Numbered from the stretch's first letter, positions 37,334-46,690 are shown. The stretch: 64,000 nucleotides of DNA from Candidatus Dichloromethanomonas elyunquensis (GCA_001515265.1 LNDB01000002.1:62001-126000); one strand, 5' to 3'. Program-made: numbers and translations. Notes: generated from the sequence alone by a model not told the origin.

Positions 37334-39118
37334 ATGATTAATTTAACGATTAACGGTAAGCAGATTTCCGTTGCGGAAGGCACGACCATCCTGGAAGCTG
37401 CTAAACAGAATAACATTGATATCCCCAACCTCTGTTATCTGGAAGGAGTCCATAAATTCGGATCCTGCAGAATATGTGTCGTAGAGGTTGAAGGTGCCAG
37501 AAACTTGCAGGCTTCTTGTATGGTTCCAGCCAGAGAAGGTATGGTTGTAAAGACCAATACCGAAAAAGTCCGCAAAGCCAGAAAGCTTCTTTATGAACTG
37601 ATTCTGTCCGACCATCCCAAGGATTGCCTGAGCTGCGAGCGTAACAAAAGTTGTGAACTGCAGGAGCTTGGGGACCGTCTGGGAGTCACTGAAGCACGTT
37701 TCGAGGGTGAGCGTTCTAAAAGCCTTGAAGATTTTTCACCTTCTATTACCCGTGATATGTCTAAGTGTATTCTCTGCCGCAGATGTATCACCGTATGCAA
37801 CGAAATTCAAAATGTCGGCATCCTCAATGCCCAAAACCGCGGCTTCAAAACAGTGATTGGCCCAGCCATGGATATTCCTCTCAACACCGTGAACTGCGCC
37901 TATTGCGGACAATGCACCGCAGTTTGCCCGGTTGGTGCTTTGAAAGAAACCGATGCTATCCAAGATGTTTGGAAAGCCATCAATGATAAGAATAAACGTG
38001 TTGTTGTTCAGGTTGCTCCGGCTATCAGGGCTGCCATCGGCGAGGAATTCGGCTTGGCACCGGGAACACTCGTAACGGGCAAGTTAGCTGCAGCTTTGAG
38101 GGAAATGGGCTTTGATGATGTTTTTGATACCAACTTCACCGCTGACCTGACGATCATTGAAGAAGGAACCGAATTCCTGACCAGAGTTAAGAATGCACTT
38201 ACCGGCGGAGAAGCTGCTTTACCCATGATCACCAGCTGCAGCCCAGGTTGGGTAAAACATGTCGAGCATTCATTCCCACAAGAACTCGACCATCTCTCTA
38301 CCTGCAAATCACCGCACACGATGCTGGGCGCTCTGGCTAAATCTTATTACGCAAATAAGATTAAAGTCGATCCCCGAGATATGTATGTCGTGTCTATAAT
38401 GCCTTGTACTGCCAAGAAGTTCGAAATTTCCAGACCGGAAATGCAGAATAACGGTGTTCCCAATGTAGATGCCGTTCTGACGACCAGAGAACTTGCCAAG
38501 ATGATCAAGGAAGCCGGAATTGACTTTGTTAATCTGAAGGACATCCAATTTGACAATCCGCTTGGTCTTTCCTCCGGTGCTGCAGACATTTTCGGTGTAA
38601 CCGGCGGTGTTACGGAAGCTGCTCTGCGTACGGTTTACGAACTCGTGACTGGACGTGAACTGCCTTTTGCTAAACTGCATGTCACCCCGGTCGTTGGCTT
38701 GGAACAAATTAAGACTGCAGATATTCTTATTGAAAATCCGGTTGAAGCCTATAAATTCCTTGATGGTTTTACAGTAAAGGTTGCTGTTACCAGCGGTCTG
38801 AAAGGAGCTAAAATTCTTCTTGACCAAATCGCCAAAGGCCAGTCCCCGTACCACTTTATTGAAGTTATGGGCTGCCCTGGCGGATGTATCAGCGGAGGCG
38901 GCCAACCTAGACCGACCACACCGGAAATCCGCAAGAAACGACTGGAAGCGATTTATCAAGCCGATGAAGGAAAACAACTCAGAAAGTCTCATGAGAATGA
39001 GTATATCACCAAGCTGTATGAAGAATTCCTAAAAAAGCCGAACGGTCACAAATCTCATGAGCTGCTGCACACCCACTACACCCAACGAGGAAAGTTTAAT
39101 GAGTACCTCAGTAAATAA
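37334..39118 (+). CDS. hydA: [FeFe] hydrogenase catalytic subunit
   Basis: 594 residues from ATG 37334 (GTG 37325 is in frame but only 3 nt from AGGAGG). N-terminal [2Fe-2S] domain: Cys34, 45, 48, 62. His-ligated [4Fe-4S]: His94, Cys98, 101, 107. Two-cluster ferredoxin: Cys145-155 and 188-198. H-cluster ligands: Cys302 in ITSCSPGW, Cys358 in MPCTAKKFE, Cys514 and Cys518 in EVMGCPGGC. Ser303 stands where most enzymes have the proton-relay cysteine (TSCCP). With hydC and hydB it fits a cytoplasmic trimeric NAD-linked, probably electron-bifurcating hydrogenase. The H-cluster maturases are not in the window. Confidence 0.95.
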   Translation: MINLTINGKQISVAEGTTILEAAKQNNIDIPNLCYLEGVHKFGSCRICVVEVEGARNLQASCMVPAREGMVVKTNTEKVRKARKLLYELILSDHPKDCLSCERNKSCELQELGDRLGVTEARFEGERSKSLEDFSPSITRDMSKCILCRRCITVCNEIQNVGILNAQNRGFKTVIGPAMDIPLNTVNCAYCGQCTAVCPVGALKETDAIQDVWKAINDKNKRVVVQVAPAIRAAIGEEFGLAPGTLVTGKLAAALREMGFDDVFDTNFTADLTIIEEGTEFLTRVKNALTGGEAALPMITSCSPGWVKHVEHSFPQELDHLSTCKSPHTMLGALAKSYYANKIKVDPRDMYVVSIMPCTAKKFEISRPEMQNNGVPNVDAVLTTRELAKMIKEAGIDFVNLKDIQFDNPLGLSSGAADIFGVTGGVTEAALRTVYELVTGRELPFAKLHVTPVVGLEQIKTADILIENPVEAYKFLDGFTVKVAVTSGLKGAKILLDQIAKGQSPYHFIEVMGCPGGCISGGGQPRPTTPEIRKKRLEAIYQADEGKQLRKSHENEYITKLYEEFLKKPNGHKSHELLHTHYTQRGKFNEYLSK

Positions 39119-39185
39119 AATCTGAATGGATTGATGATTTATCGCCGCTTCAGTTTCAAAAATAACACAGGCTGAAGAAAAAATA

Positions 39186-39218
39186 GGAAAGAGCCTTGGA
39201 TGGGCTCTTTCATTTTTC
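39186..39218 (+). terminator. Intrinsic terminator of the hydrogenase operon
   Basis: AAAGAGCC (39188-39195) pairs with GGCTCTTT (39203-39210) and is followed by CATTTTT. It lies 70 bp after hydA. Confidence 0.85.
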
Positions 39219-39305
39219 ATATTGATATGGTATTTTGTATATTATCTTAATACGTAAGCGGTTTTAAATATATCATAATGATGATTTGGATGGAAGGAGC
39301 CTTGG

Positions 39306-40145
39306 ATGCCGTTACACGATGAAAATTCAAGACCTGCATATCCTCCTATGCTGATCAGAAATAAAAATCCGAACTATCTGACGACAGGACTGAAAGGAAT
39401 TGCTTTTCCGCTGTTCGTGATTGTGTTCTGGGAGCTGGCTTCCCGGGCAGGTGTGGTTAATGCTTACTTTTTGCCCGCTCCCAGCAGGATTTATGAGACT
39501 TTTGTGGATATGCTGCGGAACGGACTCTTGGCCAGGCACCTTTTGGCAAGCATTGTCCGTTTAACATATGGTTTTCTCATTACGGTATTTTTTGCAGTTC
39601 CCATGGGAATTCTGGCAGGTAAGACCAGAACTTTCAGGTTATGGGTGAGTCCGATGCTTTCCTTTTTACAACAGATTCCACCGATTGCCTGGATCCCAAT
39701 TTTTATTTTGTGGCTCGGAATAGAAGAAGCATCTAAAATAGCCGTTATTGTCTATGCGTCATTTTTCCCGGTATTTCTTAATACCATTCAGGGTGTGACG
39801 AGCGTAGACCCGAAGTTGGTTGAGACCGGACGGGCCTATATGCTCTCCCCGCTGGAGATGATCAGGAAAGTATATATACCGTCCGCCATGATGTTTATTT
39901 TTGTGGGACTGAGGTTAGGACTTAGTAATTGCTGGCGGGCGCTTGTCGGGGCAGAACTCATTGCAGCTTCCACAGGAATAGGGTCTTTGATTATTGAAGG
40001 AAGGCAGCTTGCTCAGCCCGATAAGATTTTTGTAGCCGTATTGACAATTGGTTTGGCAGGTCTTTGTATTGACACAGGTTTAAAGTATTTGGAGAATAGA
40101 CTGATGCCTTGGGAAAAGGCATACCAGTCAGGGGAGCAAAGATGA
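39306..40145 (+). CDS. ABC transporter permease (SsuC/TauC/NrtB type)
   Basis: 279 residues with about six membrane segments and the permease loop EAA-like sequence (VETGRAYMLSPLEMIRKVYIPSAMMFIFVGLRLGL). AAGGAG precedes the ATG. The family imports sulfonates, taurine, nitrate, cyanate, thiamine precursors or related small anions. Its stop overlaps the ATPase start (ATGA). The substrate cannot be fixed from the sequence, and no sulfonate-degrading enzyme lies nearby. Confidence 0.9.
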   Translation: MPLHDENSRPAYPPMLIRNKNPNYLTTGLKGIAFPLFVIVFWELASRAGVVNAYFLPAPSRIYETFVDMLRNGLLARHLLASIVRLTYGFLITVFFAVPMGILAGKTRTFRLWVSPMLSFLQQIPPIAWIPIFILWLGIEEASKIAVIVYASFFPVFLNTIQGVTSVDPKLVETGRAYMLSPLEMIRKVYIPSAMMFIFVGLRLGLSNCWRALVGAELIAASTGIGSLIIEGRQLAQPDKIFVAVLTIGLAGLCIDTGLKYLENRLMPWEKAYQSGEQR

Positions 40146-40888
40146 ATAGAAGGCTGGTTGAAGTCGGTGCTATCGCGAAAACCTTCTATAGTGATTGGGG
40201 AAAAGTCGAAGCATTAAAAAAGATTTCTTTTTGTTGTTCCAAAAGCGAATTTGTTTCAATCCTTGGCCCCAGCGGATGCGGCAAAACGACACTTCTAAGA
40301 ATTATTGCCGGATTGGAGGAACCCAGTTCGGGAGAAGTACTATTTGCCGGGAACGAAATTAAGGGACCCGGTCCGGAAAGAGCAGTTGTTTTTCAAGAAC
40401 CGAGGTTATTTCCTTGGTTAACGGTAGAAGAAAACGCATCTCTGGGAATTTCAGGAAAGAAAAGAAGAAGCGATCTAGAAAAGATTGTCAATCGAACTCT
40501 TGATCTGGTTGGACTGACTCCTTTCCGAAAAGCTTATCCTCATGAACTTTCCGGAGGAATGGCTCAACGGGCCGCCATTGCCCGCGCATTGGCATTTGAA
40601 CCGGAAGCTTTGCTATTGGATGAACCTTTTTCAGCCTTAGACGCACAAACCAGGACAAGATTACAGGAAGAACTCATGGACCTCTGGCGTAAGACTGAAA
40701 AAACCATTATTTTGGTGACCCATGATATTGAAGAGGCGCTTATGTTGAGTCAGAGGATCTTAATCATGTCCCCTTCGCCAGGAACTGTGAAGGAAACAGT
40801 AGAGGTACCGATTTCCTATCCGCGCAGACGGGACTCTTCCGAATTTATTCATTTAAAAAAATACATACTTGGCAGGATTATTTCCTAA
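40142..40888 (+). CDS. ABC transporter ATPase (SsuB/TauB/NrtD type)
   Basis: 248 residues from ATG 40142, coupled to the permease. Walker A LGPSGCGKTTLL, Q-loop VVFQEPRLFPW, signature LSGGMAQRAAIARAL, Walker B ALLLDEPFSALD, switch His in LVTHDIEEAL. It powers the import system with the adjacent permease and binding protein. Confidence 0.93.
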   Translation: MNRRLVEVGAIAKTFYSDWGKVEALKKISFCCSKSEFVSILGPSGCGKTTLLRIIAGLEEPSSGEVLFAGNEIKGPGPERAVVFQEPRLFPWLTVEENASLGISGKKRRSDLEKIVNRTLDLVGLTPFRKAYPHELSGGMAQRAAIARALAFEPEALLLDEPFSALDAQTRTRLQEELMDLWRKTEKTIILVTHDIEEALMLSQRILIMSPSPGTVKETVEVPISYPRRRDSSEFIHLKKYILGRIIS

Positions 40889-40916
40889 ATTTATTTATTC
40901 TAAAGGGGGTTATCTT

Positions 40917-41915
40917 ATGAAAAAACATGTCAAAATTACTTCCGTAGCAGTCTTCATACTGTCCTTATCCTTGCTTCTTTTGTTAACCGGGTGTCAGGGG
41001 ACTGCTCAACAAACGACCGAAAAGCCTAAGATAATTAACATTTCGTATTCCTACCGGCCTCTTAACATTCCATCAATCGTTGCGCTCGAAAAGAAGATGT
41101 TTGAAGACGAGTTTGCTAAAGATGGTATTCAGGTAAAATGGTTTGAGTTGGAAGGACCGGCGACTGCAGAAGCCCTTGCCGCAAAATCCATTGATTTTGC
41201 TACCTCGTTGAACTACGTATCCGCTATCATTGCCAAAGCCAATGGGAATGATATGAAGGTTATCTCCGGTTATTCCAAGTTTCCCAAAGGGATTGGGTTG
41301 GTTGCAGGTGTAAACAGCGGCGTGATGACAGTTGCAGATCTTAAAGGCAAAAAAGTCGCTTTGCAAAAGGGAACCATGCTTCATGAAATGCTGATTAAAG
41401 CACTGGCTGAAACAAATCTTAAATCCAGTGATGTAGAAATCGTGAATATGGCTTCTACGGACGCCGCTAATGCCGTCATGCAGAAACAAGTCGACGCAGC
41501 GGTTATCCCCGATCCTTTATTGACGAAGGCAGTCGCTTCCAAAAATGTTATCCTGTTGCGAAATGCGGAAAACCTGATTCTAGGACAAGCAGTCATTGCC
41601 GCAAGAACCGACTTTCTGAATCAATATCCGGATATTGCAAAAAAATTCCTGGAAGTTCATCAAAAGACATTAACCTGGGCCAACGCTAATCAGGAAGAAG
41701 CATTGACCTTAGCAGCCAAAGTAAATCAAATGGATATCAATGCTGTCAAAGCAATGGCCCCCAAGTTTGATTTCAGCCTTGCTTTAGATAAAACAACAAT
41801 ACTCAAATATAAAGATACTGCGGAATTCCTGAAAACGAATAATTTTATTAAGACTGACATCAACACTGATACACTGATTACACAACTGATTGATACGAAA
41901 TACTTGCCTAAGTAA
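40917..41915 (+). CDS. ABC transporter substrate-binding lipoprotein (SsuA/TauA/NMT1-like)
   Basis: 332 residues from ATG 40917, behind AAAGGGGG. Lipoprotein signal with lipobox LLTGC near residue 23. The body follows the NMT1/SsuA pattern: ISYSYRPLNIPSIVALEKKMFEDE, FATSLNYVSAIIAKANG, VADLKGKKVALQKGTMLHEMLIKAL, MQKQVDAAVIPDPLLTKAV. It captures the ligand outside the membrane for the permease. Confidence 0.92.
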   Translation: MKKHVKITSVAVFILSLSLLLLLTGCQGTAQQTTEKPKIINISYSYRPLNIPSIVALEKKMFEDEFAKDGIQVKWFELEGPATAEALAAKSIDFATSLNYVSAIIAKANGNDMKVISGYSKFPKGIGLVAGVNSGVMTVADLKGKKVALQKGTMLHEMLIKALAETNLKSSDVEIVNMASTDAANAVMQKQVDAAVIPDPLLTKAVASKNVILLRNAENLILGQAVIAARTDFLNQYPDIAKKFLEVHQKTLTWANANQEEALTLAAKVNQMDINAVKAMAPKFDFSLALDKTTILKYKDTAEFLKTNNFIKTDINTDTLITQLIDTKYLPK

Positions 41916-41967
41916 TGGAAAGACCATGTTTATTATAAACCAGCGGAAACACCTGTTTATTTTTGGG

Positions 41968-41994
41968 ACAAAAAAAGACCCGAGATACTCGGGT
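41968..41994 (-). terminator. Minus-strand intrinsic terminator without an obvious minus-strand gene
   Basis: ACCCGAG (41978-41984), loop ATA, CTCGGGT (41988-41994). The poly-A at 41970-41976 makes a U-run only for minus-strand transcripts; on the plus strand no U-run follows. It may still act as a weak stop for the ABC operon. Confidence 0.5.
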
Positions 41995-42029
41995 AAATAG
42001 AGGGGTTCGATAATATTGAGGAGGAGTAG

Positions 42030-42152
42030 ATGAGAATGTACCAGTGTCTCACACCGGTTTCAATTAAAATACAACTCCACGTAAGCATTTTATCTTATTT
42101 TTTCAAAATTAGCCAGATCAATGAAAAAAGTTTGAAAATTAAATTTATTTAA
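42030..42152 (+). CDS. Possible 40-residue small protein
   Basis: ATG at 42030, only 3 nt after an unusually strong purine-rich site (GAGGAGGAG, 42018-42026). It opens MRMYQCLTPVSIKIQLHVSI and ends at TAA 42150. The middle is moderately hydrophobic (ILSYFF) and the tail is lysine-rich. The surrounding 300 bp (41916-42251) otherwise hold only the minus-strand hairpin at 41978 and the hypF promoter. The ribosome site is the main support; codon use is AT-rich and could be chance. Confidence 0.3.
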   Translation: MRMYQCLTPVSIKIQLHVSILSYFFKISQINEKSLKIKFI

Positions 42153-42188
42153 TGTAAAAATCATTTTAAAAACAAGTTTTATTGAAGA

Positions 42189-42217
42189 TTGTTTATACAA
42201 TAATAAAAGTGTAGAAT
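42189..42217 (+). promoter_or_regulatory. Candidate promoter of hypF
   Basis: TTGTTT (42189-42194), a 17-nt spacer and TAGAAT (42212-42217). Transcription would begin near 42224, downstream of the most upstream in-frame start (TTG 42222), so hypF should start at 42240 or 42252. Confidence 0.45.
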
Positions 42218-42251
42218 AAATTTGTTAAAATTGCGGAAAGTGGTCGATATC

Positions 42252-44729
42252 TTGAACAGAGCTTATCATATTCATATCAACGGCATAGTTCAGGGAGTGG
42301 GGTTCAGACCTTTTGTATATAAACTTGCCTGTGAATTGAATATTAACGGTTGGGTGAACAATTCGAGTGACGGGCTGGACATTCACGCCGAGGGAGATAA
42401 CCTTGAGGAATTCTGTGACAGGCTTTTGGAGGAGAAACCTCTTTTAGCCTTTATTACCTCAATCCAAAAGCTTGAGACGATCAATAAAGGTTTTCAAGAT
42501 TTTAGAATTATTGAGAGTAAAGAGACTGTAAAAACAGATGTTCTCATATCCCCGGATGTGTCAACCTGTAAAGACTGTTTACAGGAGATGTTTGATAAAA
42601 CGGACCGAAGATACCGCTATCCTTTCATTAACTGTACAAACTGCGGACCGCGCTATTCGATTATTTATGACCGTCCTTATGACCGGCATAAAACGACCAT
42701 GCAAGAATTCGACATGTGCCCGGCGTGCAAGGGTGAATATGAAAATCCGGTGGACAGAAGATTCCATGCTCAACCGGTTGCTTGTGAAGATTGCGGTCCG
42801 GTGCTTCAATTGCTGGATGCCTTAGGAAACCATATGGATTACGGGCTAAGCTTAGAACAGGGAATACAATTTTTGAAGGAAGGCGCCATCCTGGCAGTGA
42901 AAGGCTTGGGTGGGTTTCATCTCGTATGCGATGCATATCATGATACGGCAGTAAAACGATTAAGAGCCGTAAAAGAGAGGGGAGCTAAGCCGTTTGCGTT
43001 AATGGCGAAGGATATTGAAATAGCGTCCAAGGAAGTGAAAATTTCTCCTTTGGAAAAGGAAATCCTGGCAAGTCCGGCTGCTCCCATTGTCCTTTTACCC
43101 AAAAACAATGCCGCAGATAGCAGACTGTCTCCCGGCGCTGCTCCCGGCCTCCATACCTTAGGGATTATGCTGCCTTATACACCGGTTCACCACCTCCTTT
43201 TTCAGGGGGGATTTGATTTTCTGGTAATGACGAGTGCTAATCTGAGCGGCCGGCCGTTAATATTCGAAAACGAGGAAGCTGTAAGAGGATTACGGGGGAT
43301 GGCAGACTATTATCTGCTCCACAATAGGGATATTTATCACCCCTGTGATGACTCGGTAGTACAAGTGATTGGAAATAAAATGACCTTTATGAGGAGGGCA
43401 AGAGGCTTTGTGCCCTTACCTTTTCTCTTGAAGGAAAGGTTTGATCTCCCTATTGCCGGTGTAGGCGCAGAGATGAAAAATACTTTTTGCCTGGCTTCAG
43501 GTCAGATGGCGTTTATGAGCCAGTATATTGGTGATATGCATGGGTATGAAAATTTTAGGCGCTTTCAACAAGAATTTGCTTCCTATCAAAAAGTGGCTGA
43601 TGTTTTTCCTCAAAGAGTAGCTTTTGATATGCATCCAGAATACGCTGCCACAAAAATGGCGAAAGCCATGGATTGCCCAAAGTGCGCAGTGCAGCATCAT
43701 CATGCCCATCATGCCGGGGTTATGGCAGAACATGGTTTAACCGAACCCATCCTAGGGATATCTTGTGACGGAACCGGATACGGAACAGACGGAAAGATAT
43801 GGGGTTTTGAATATATTTTTGGAAACGCAGAGGGTTATATCCGAAAAGGCCATCTGGAGTACCTGCCGTTACCCGGGGGGGATGCCGGGGCAAAATATCC
43901 GCTCAGGACCGCTTATGCCTATTTACGGAAAGTCCTTTCCGAAGAGGAATGGGCCTCGACCGCTGATCTGTGGACAAATCTCAGTCATCCGGAAAAAAGC
44001 ATTCTGGATGCTCAACTGCAAAGCGGTTTTCAACTTTTTGATACTTCCAGTGCAGGGCGTCTCTTTGACGCAGTCAGCGGGCTGCTGAATATATGTACAC
44101 GGGTAACATATGAAGGGCAAGCCGCAATAGAATTGGAGAGCAGAGCCGCAATTTGGCTGATGAATGAAACAGCAAAGGGATATGACCGTAAGAATAGGGA
44201 TTCTAAGCTTTATTCTATTTATGAAGAAGGATTAAAGAATCTCAACAGGTTAGCCGTTAAACTAAGAGATATTAAAGGCAATATAGATGAGAAGGATATC
44301 TGGATAAACCATCGAATTGAAATCCAATATCAAAATTTTCAGGAATCCGGGAATGGCTATCTGTATCCGGTCTACTATGAACACGATTCAGGAGGCGTTA
44401 TTATTAAAATAGACCGTCTCTTATTCGGATTAGTCAAAGATTTGTTATCAGGAAATGACATAGGGGAAATCGCTTTTAAGTTTCACTATTCTTTAGCCTG
44501 TGCCATGTTGGAAGCTACTTTGGTTATTGGATTGGGGAACAGTCAATTGGTTATCAGCGGAGGTGTATTTCAAAATAGGTTATTAACCGAGAGTCTGTTG
44601 GACTTAGCCGAAAATATCCAAGTTAAGATCTATTATCCGAGTCAACTACCCACAGGGGATGGAGGATTAGCCCTGGGTCAGGTCGTTATCGCCAATCATT
44701 ATTTCAGGAAAACAGGTATACTTGAATGA
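42252..44729 (+). CDS. hypF: Carbamoyltransferase HypF ([NiFe] hydrogenase maturation)
   Basis: About 825 residues. Order: acylphosphatase domain (INGIVQGVGFRPFVYKLA), two zinc fingers (CKDC...CTNCGPR and CPAC...CEDCGP), YrdC-like adenylation domain (LAVKGLGGFHLVCDA, MTSANLSGRPL), then a Kae1-like carbamoyl transfer domain (HHHAHHAGVMAEHG, SCDGTGYGTDGKIWGFE, ISGGVFQNRLL). It makes the cyanide ligands of [NiFe] centres from carbamoyl phosphate. The start is chosen at TTG 42252 so the acylphosphatase domain begins as in relatives; GTG 42240 and TTG 42222 are in frame. The protein is longer than the usual ~750 residues, through extra sequence around residues 640-720. No other hyp gene is nearby. 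Confidence 0.93.
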   Translation: MNRAYHIHINGIVQGVGFRPFVYKLACELNINGWVNNSSDGLDIHAEGDNLEEFCDRLLEEKPLLAFITSIQKLETINKGFQDFRIIESKETVKTDVLISPDVSTCKDCLQEMFDKTDRRYRYPFINCTNCGPRYSIIYDRPYDRHKTTMQEFDMCPACKGEYENPVDRRFHAQPVACEDCGPVLQLLDALGNHMDYGLSLEQGIQFLKEGAILAVKGLGGFHLVCDAYHDTAVKRLRAVKERGAKPFALMAKDIEIASKEVKISPLEKEILASPAAPIVLLPKNNAADSRLSPGAAPGLHTLGIMLPYTPVHHLLFQGGFDFLVMTSANLSGRPLIFENEEAVRGLRGMADYYLLHNRDIYHPCDDSVVQVIGNKMTFMRRARGFVPLPFLLKERFDLPIAGVGAEMKNTFCLASGQMAFMSQYIGDMHGYENFRRFQQEFASYQKVADVFPQRVAFDMHPEYAATKMAKAMDCPKCAVQHHHAHHAGVMAEHGLTEPILGISCDGTGYGTDGKIWGFEYIFGNAEGYIRKGHLEYLPLPGGDAGAKYPLRTAYAYLRKVLSEEEWASTADLWTNLSHPEKSILDAQLQSGFQLFDTSSAGRLFDAVSGLLNICTRVTYEGQAAIELESRAAIWLMNETAKGYDRKNRDSKLYSIYEEGLKNLNRLAVKLRDIKGNIDEKDIWINHRIEIQYQNFQESGNGYLYPVYYEHDSGGVIIKIDRLLFGLVKDLLSGNDIGEIAFKFHYSLACAMLEATLVIGLGNSQLVISGGVFQNRLLTESLLDLAENIQVKIYYPSQLPTGDGGLALGQVVIANHYFRKTGILE

Positions 44730-44821
44730 TATTCTTGGCGGGAGTCTCTTTAGCATGATAAAATATATATTTAGGGACTTGAAGCACAATTAGCAACTTA
44801 AATGTATAAGGGGGAGCTATT

Positions 44822-45577
44822 ATGTCCGGTCATTCCAAGTGGGCGAACATCAAACATAAAAAGGCTAAAACCGATGCTATTAAAGGCAGAATGTTTACGA
44901 AGTTCGCCAGGGAAATTATTGTCGCCGCTCGTGCCGGGGGAGGAGACCCAAACGGTAATTTCAGGCTGAAAATTGCAATTGAAAATGCCAAGGCAGCCAA
45001 TCTGCCAAATGATAATATCAACAGGGCGATTCAAAAAGGCGCGGGAGACAGCGAAGGAGCCAGTTACGAAGAACTTCGCTATGAAGGTTACGGGCCTGGC
45101 GGTGTAGCCGTCATGGTTGATCTTGTCACGGACAGCCGGAATAGGACCGCTGCAGAAATGAGACATATCTTTTCTAAGAACGGCGGTAATATGGGGGAAA
45201 CAGGCAGTGTCGGCTGGATGTTTACTGAAAAAGGGCAGCTTAGTCTTGCCAAAGAATCCTTAAAATTAAACGAAGATGAATTAATGCTGTTTGTTCTTGA
45301 AGCGGGGGCTGATGACATGGAAGATCAGGATGAAAGCTATGAAATTTATACCGATTCTTCTGCAATGCAGGAAGTCAGGCAAATCCTTCTGGATGGAGGG
45401 ATACCCATAGAAAATGCAGCCGTAAATCTTATCCCGAACAACCGGGTTGAGGTGTCCGATCTGGAACAGGCAAAAAAGATTATAAAATTAATTGATTCGC
45501 TGGAAGGACATGACGATGTCCAAAAAGTTTATACCAATTTTGATCTTGCCGAGAGTTTGGCAGAAGAAGATTTATAA
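44822..45577 (+). CDS. YebC/PmpR family protein (TACO1-like)
   Basis: 251 residues, full length for the family. N-terminal signature SGHSKWANIKHKKAKTDAIKGRMFTK; conserved YEGYGPGGVAVMVD and GSVGWMF. Members have been described as transcription regulators, and more recently as translation factors easing ribosome pausing. In many bacteria the gene lies directly before ruvC, as here (23 bp). Confidence 0.94.
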   Translation: MSGHSKWANIKHKKAKTDAIKGRMFTKFAREIIVAARAGGGDPNGNFRLKIAIENAKAANLPNDNINRAIQKGAGDSEGASYEELRYEGYGPGGVAVMVDLVTDSRNRTAAEMRHIFSKNGGNMGETGSVGWMFTEKGQLSLAKESLKLNEDELMLFVLEAGADDMEDQDESYEIYTDSSAMQEVRQILLDGGIPIENAAVNLIPNNRVEVSDLEQAKKIIKLIDSLEGHDDVQKVYTNFDLAESLAEEDL

Positions 45578-45600
45578 TACACCCGGTACAGGAGAAGGAA

Positions 45601-46095
45601 ATGCTTATTCTTGGTATTGATCCGGGTACGGCAATTATGGGATACGGATTAATTGAAAAGAAAGGACAGAAATTAACACCTGTCGCCTATTCATGCTGGC
45701 GTACACCATCTGATTTGCCTATGCCGCGGCGGTTATTGCAGCTATATGATTCCCTGGAAGACTTTTTATTAAAATATTCACCCGAGGTAATCGCAGTTGA
45801 GGAATTGTTTTTTAACCGGAATACCACTACGGCTTTATCCGTAGGTCAAGCGAGAGGTGTCGTGCTTCTAAGCGGTGCGAAAAATAAGATTGAAGTTTTC
45901 GAATATACACCGTTGCAGGTAAAACAAGCGGTAGTCGGTTATGGAAAAGCGGATAAAAAACAAATTCAGTATATGGTGAAAGCCTTATTGTCACTTCAAG
46001 AAAGTCCAAAACCGGATGATACTGCAGATGCTTTAGCTGTGGCAATCTGTCATGCCCACAGTATGGGGCAGGGATTTGGAGGGTTAAGCAAATGA
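45601..46095 (+). CDS. ruvC: Holliday junction resolvase
   Basis: 164 residues. Catalytic acids are in ILGIDPGTAIMGYG (Asp), VEELFFNRN (Glu) and KPDDTADALAVAICHAH (paired Asp). It cuts recombination intermediates together with RuvAB. Its stop overlaps the ruvA start (ATGA). Confidence 0.97.
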   Translation: MLILGIDPGTAIMGYGLIEKKGQKLTPVAYSCWRTPSDLPMPRRLLQLYDSLEDFLLKYSPEVIAVEELFFNRNTTTALSVGQARGVVLLSGAKNKIEVFEYTPLQVKQAVVGYGKADKKQIQYMVKALLSLQESPKPDDTADALAVAICHAHSMGQGFGGLSK

Positions 46096-46685
46096 TAGGA
46101 ATGTTAAAAGGAACCGTTTGGACTGTTGAAGCGGAAAGAGTTGTATTAGATGTCCAGGGTGTAGGCTACCTGCTCTATGTTCCTTCCGGATACCTGACGA
46201 GCATGAAGCCTGGAGAGGAAAGAATATTCTATACCCATCTTTTAGTTCGGGAAGACGATTTGACGCTTATTGGGTTTCACCACAGGGATGAAAGAGACCT
46301 GTTTCTTCAACTGCTTGGGGTTACCGGCATAGGGCCGAAAGCCGCTTTGTCCATTCTGTCCGCATTTCCCGTAAAGCAGATCAAATCAGCTATTATTCGA
46401 GAAGATGCATCTTTGCTAACTGAGGTTCCCGGGATTGGGAGTAAAATTGCTAAAAGGTTGATTTTAGAATTAAAAGAAAAGATAAAAGACACAGATTCAG
46501 ATTCTCCTGCTCCAGATCAGGAGAGTTTTTCCGGCAATACAAATGAGGCTTTGGATACCCTGCTGGTTTTAGGATTTTCCAGAAACGAAGCAAGAGAGGC
46601 CTTGTCCAAGGCAGAAGAAAAAGGTGTGCAATCTACGGAAGACCGGATTAAAGAAGCATTACGTTTACTGGCCAAAGAGAGGTAA
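46092..46685 (+). CDS. ruvA: Holliday junction DNA helicase, RuvA subunit
   Basis: 197 residues: N-terminal OB-fold ([28 protein letters not shown]), tandem helix-hairpin-helix region ([36 protein letters not shown]), and the C-terminal domain III that touches RuvB ([19 protein letters not shown]). It binds four-way junctions. It is coupled to ruvC and lies 5 bp from ruvB. Confidence 0.97.
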   Translation: MIGMLKGTVWTVEAERVVLDVQGVGYLLYVPSGYLTSMKPGEERIFYTHLLVREDDLTLIGFHHRDERDLFLQLLGVTGIGPKAALSILSAFPVKQIKSAIIREDASLLTEVPGIGSKIAKRLILELKEKIKDTDSDSPAPDQESFSGNTNEALDTLLVLGFSRNEAREALSKAEEKGVQSTEDRIKEALRLLAKER

Positions 46686-46690
46686 TATCC

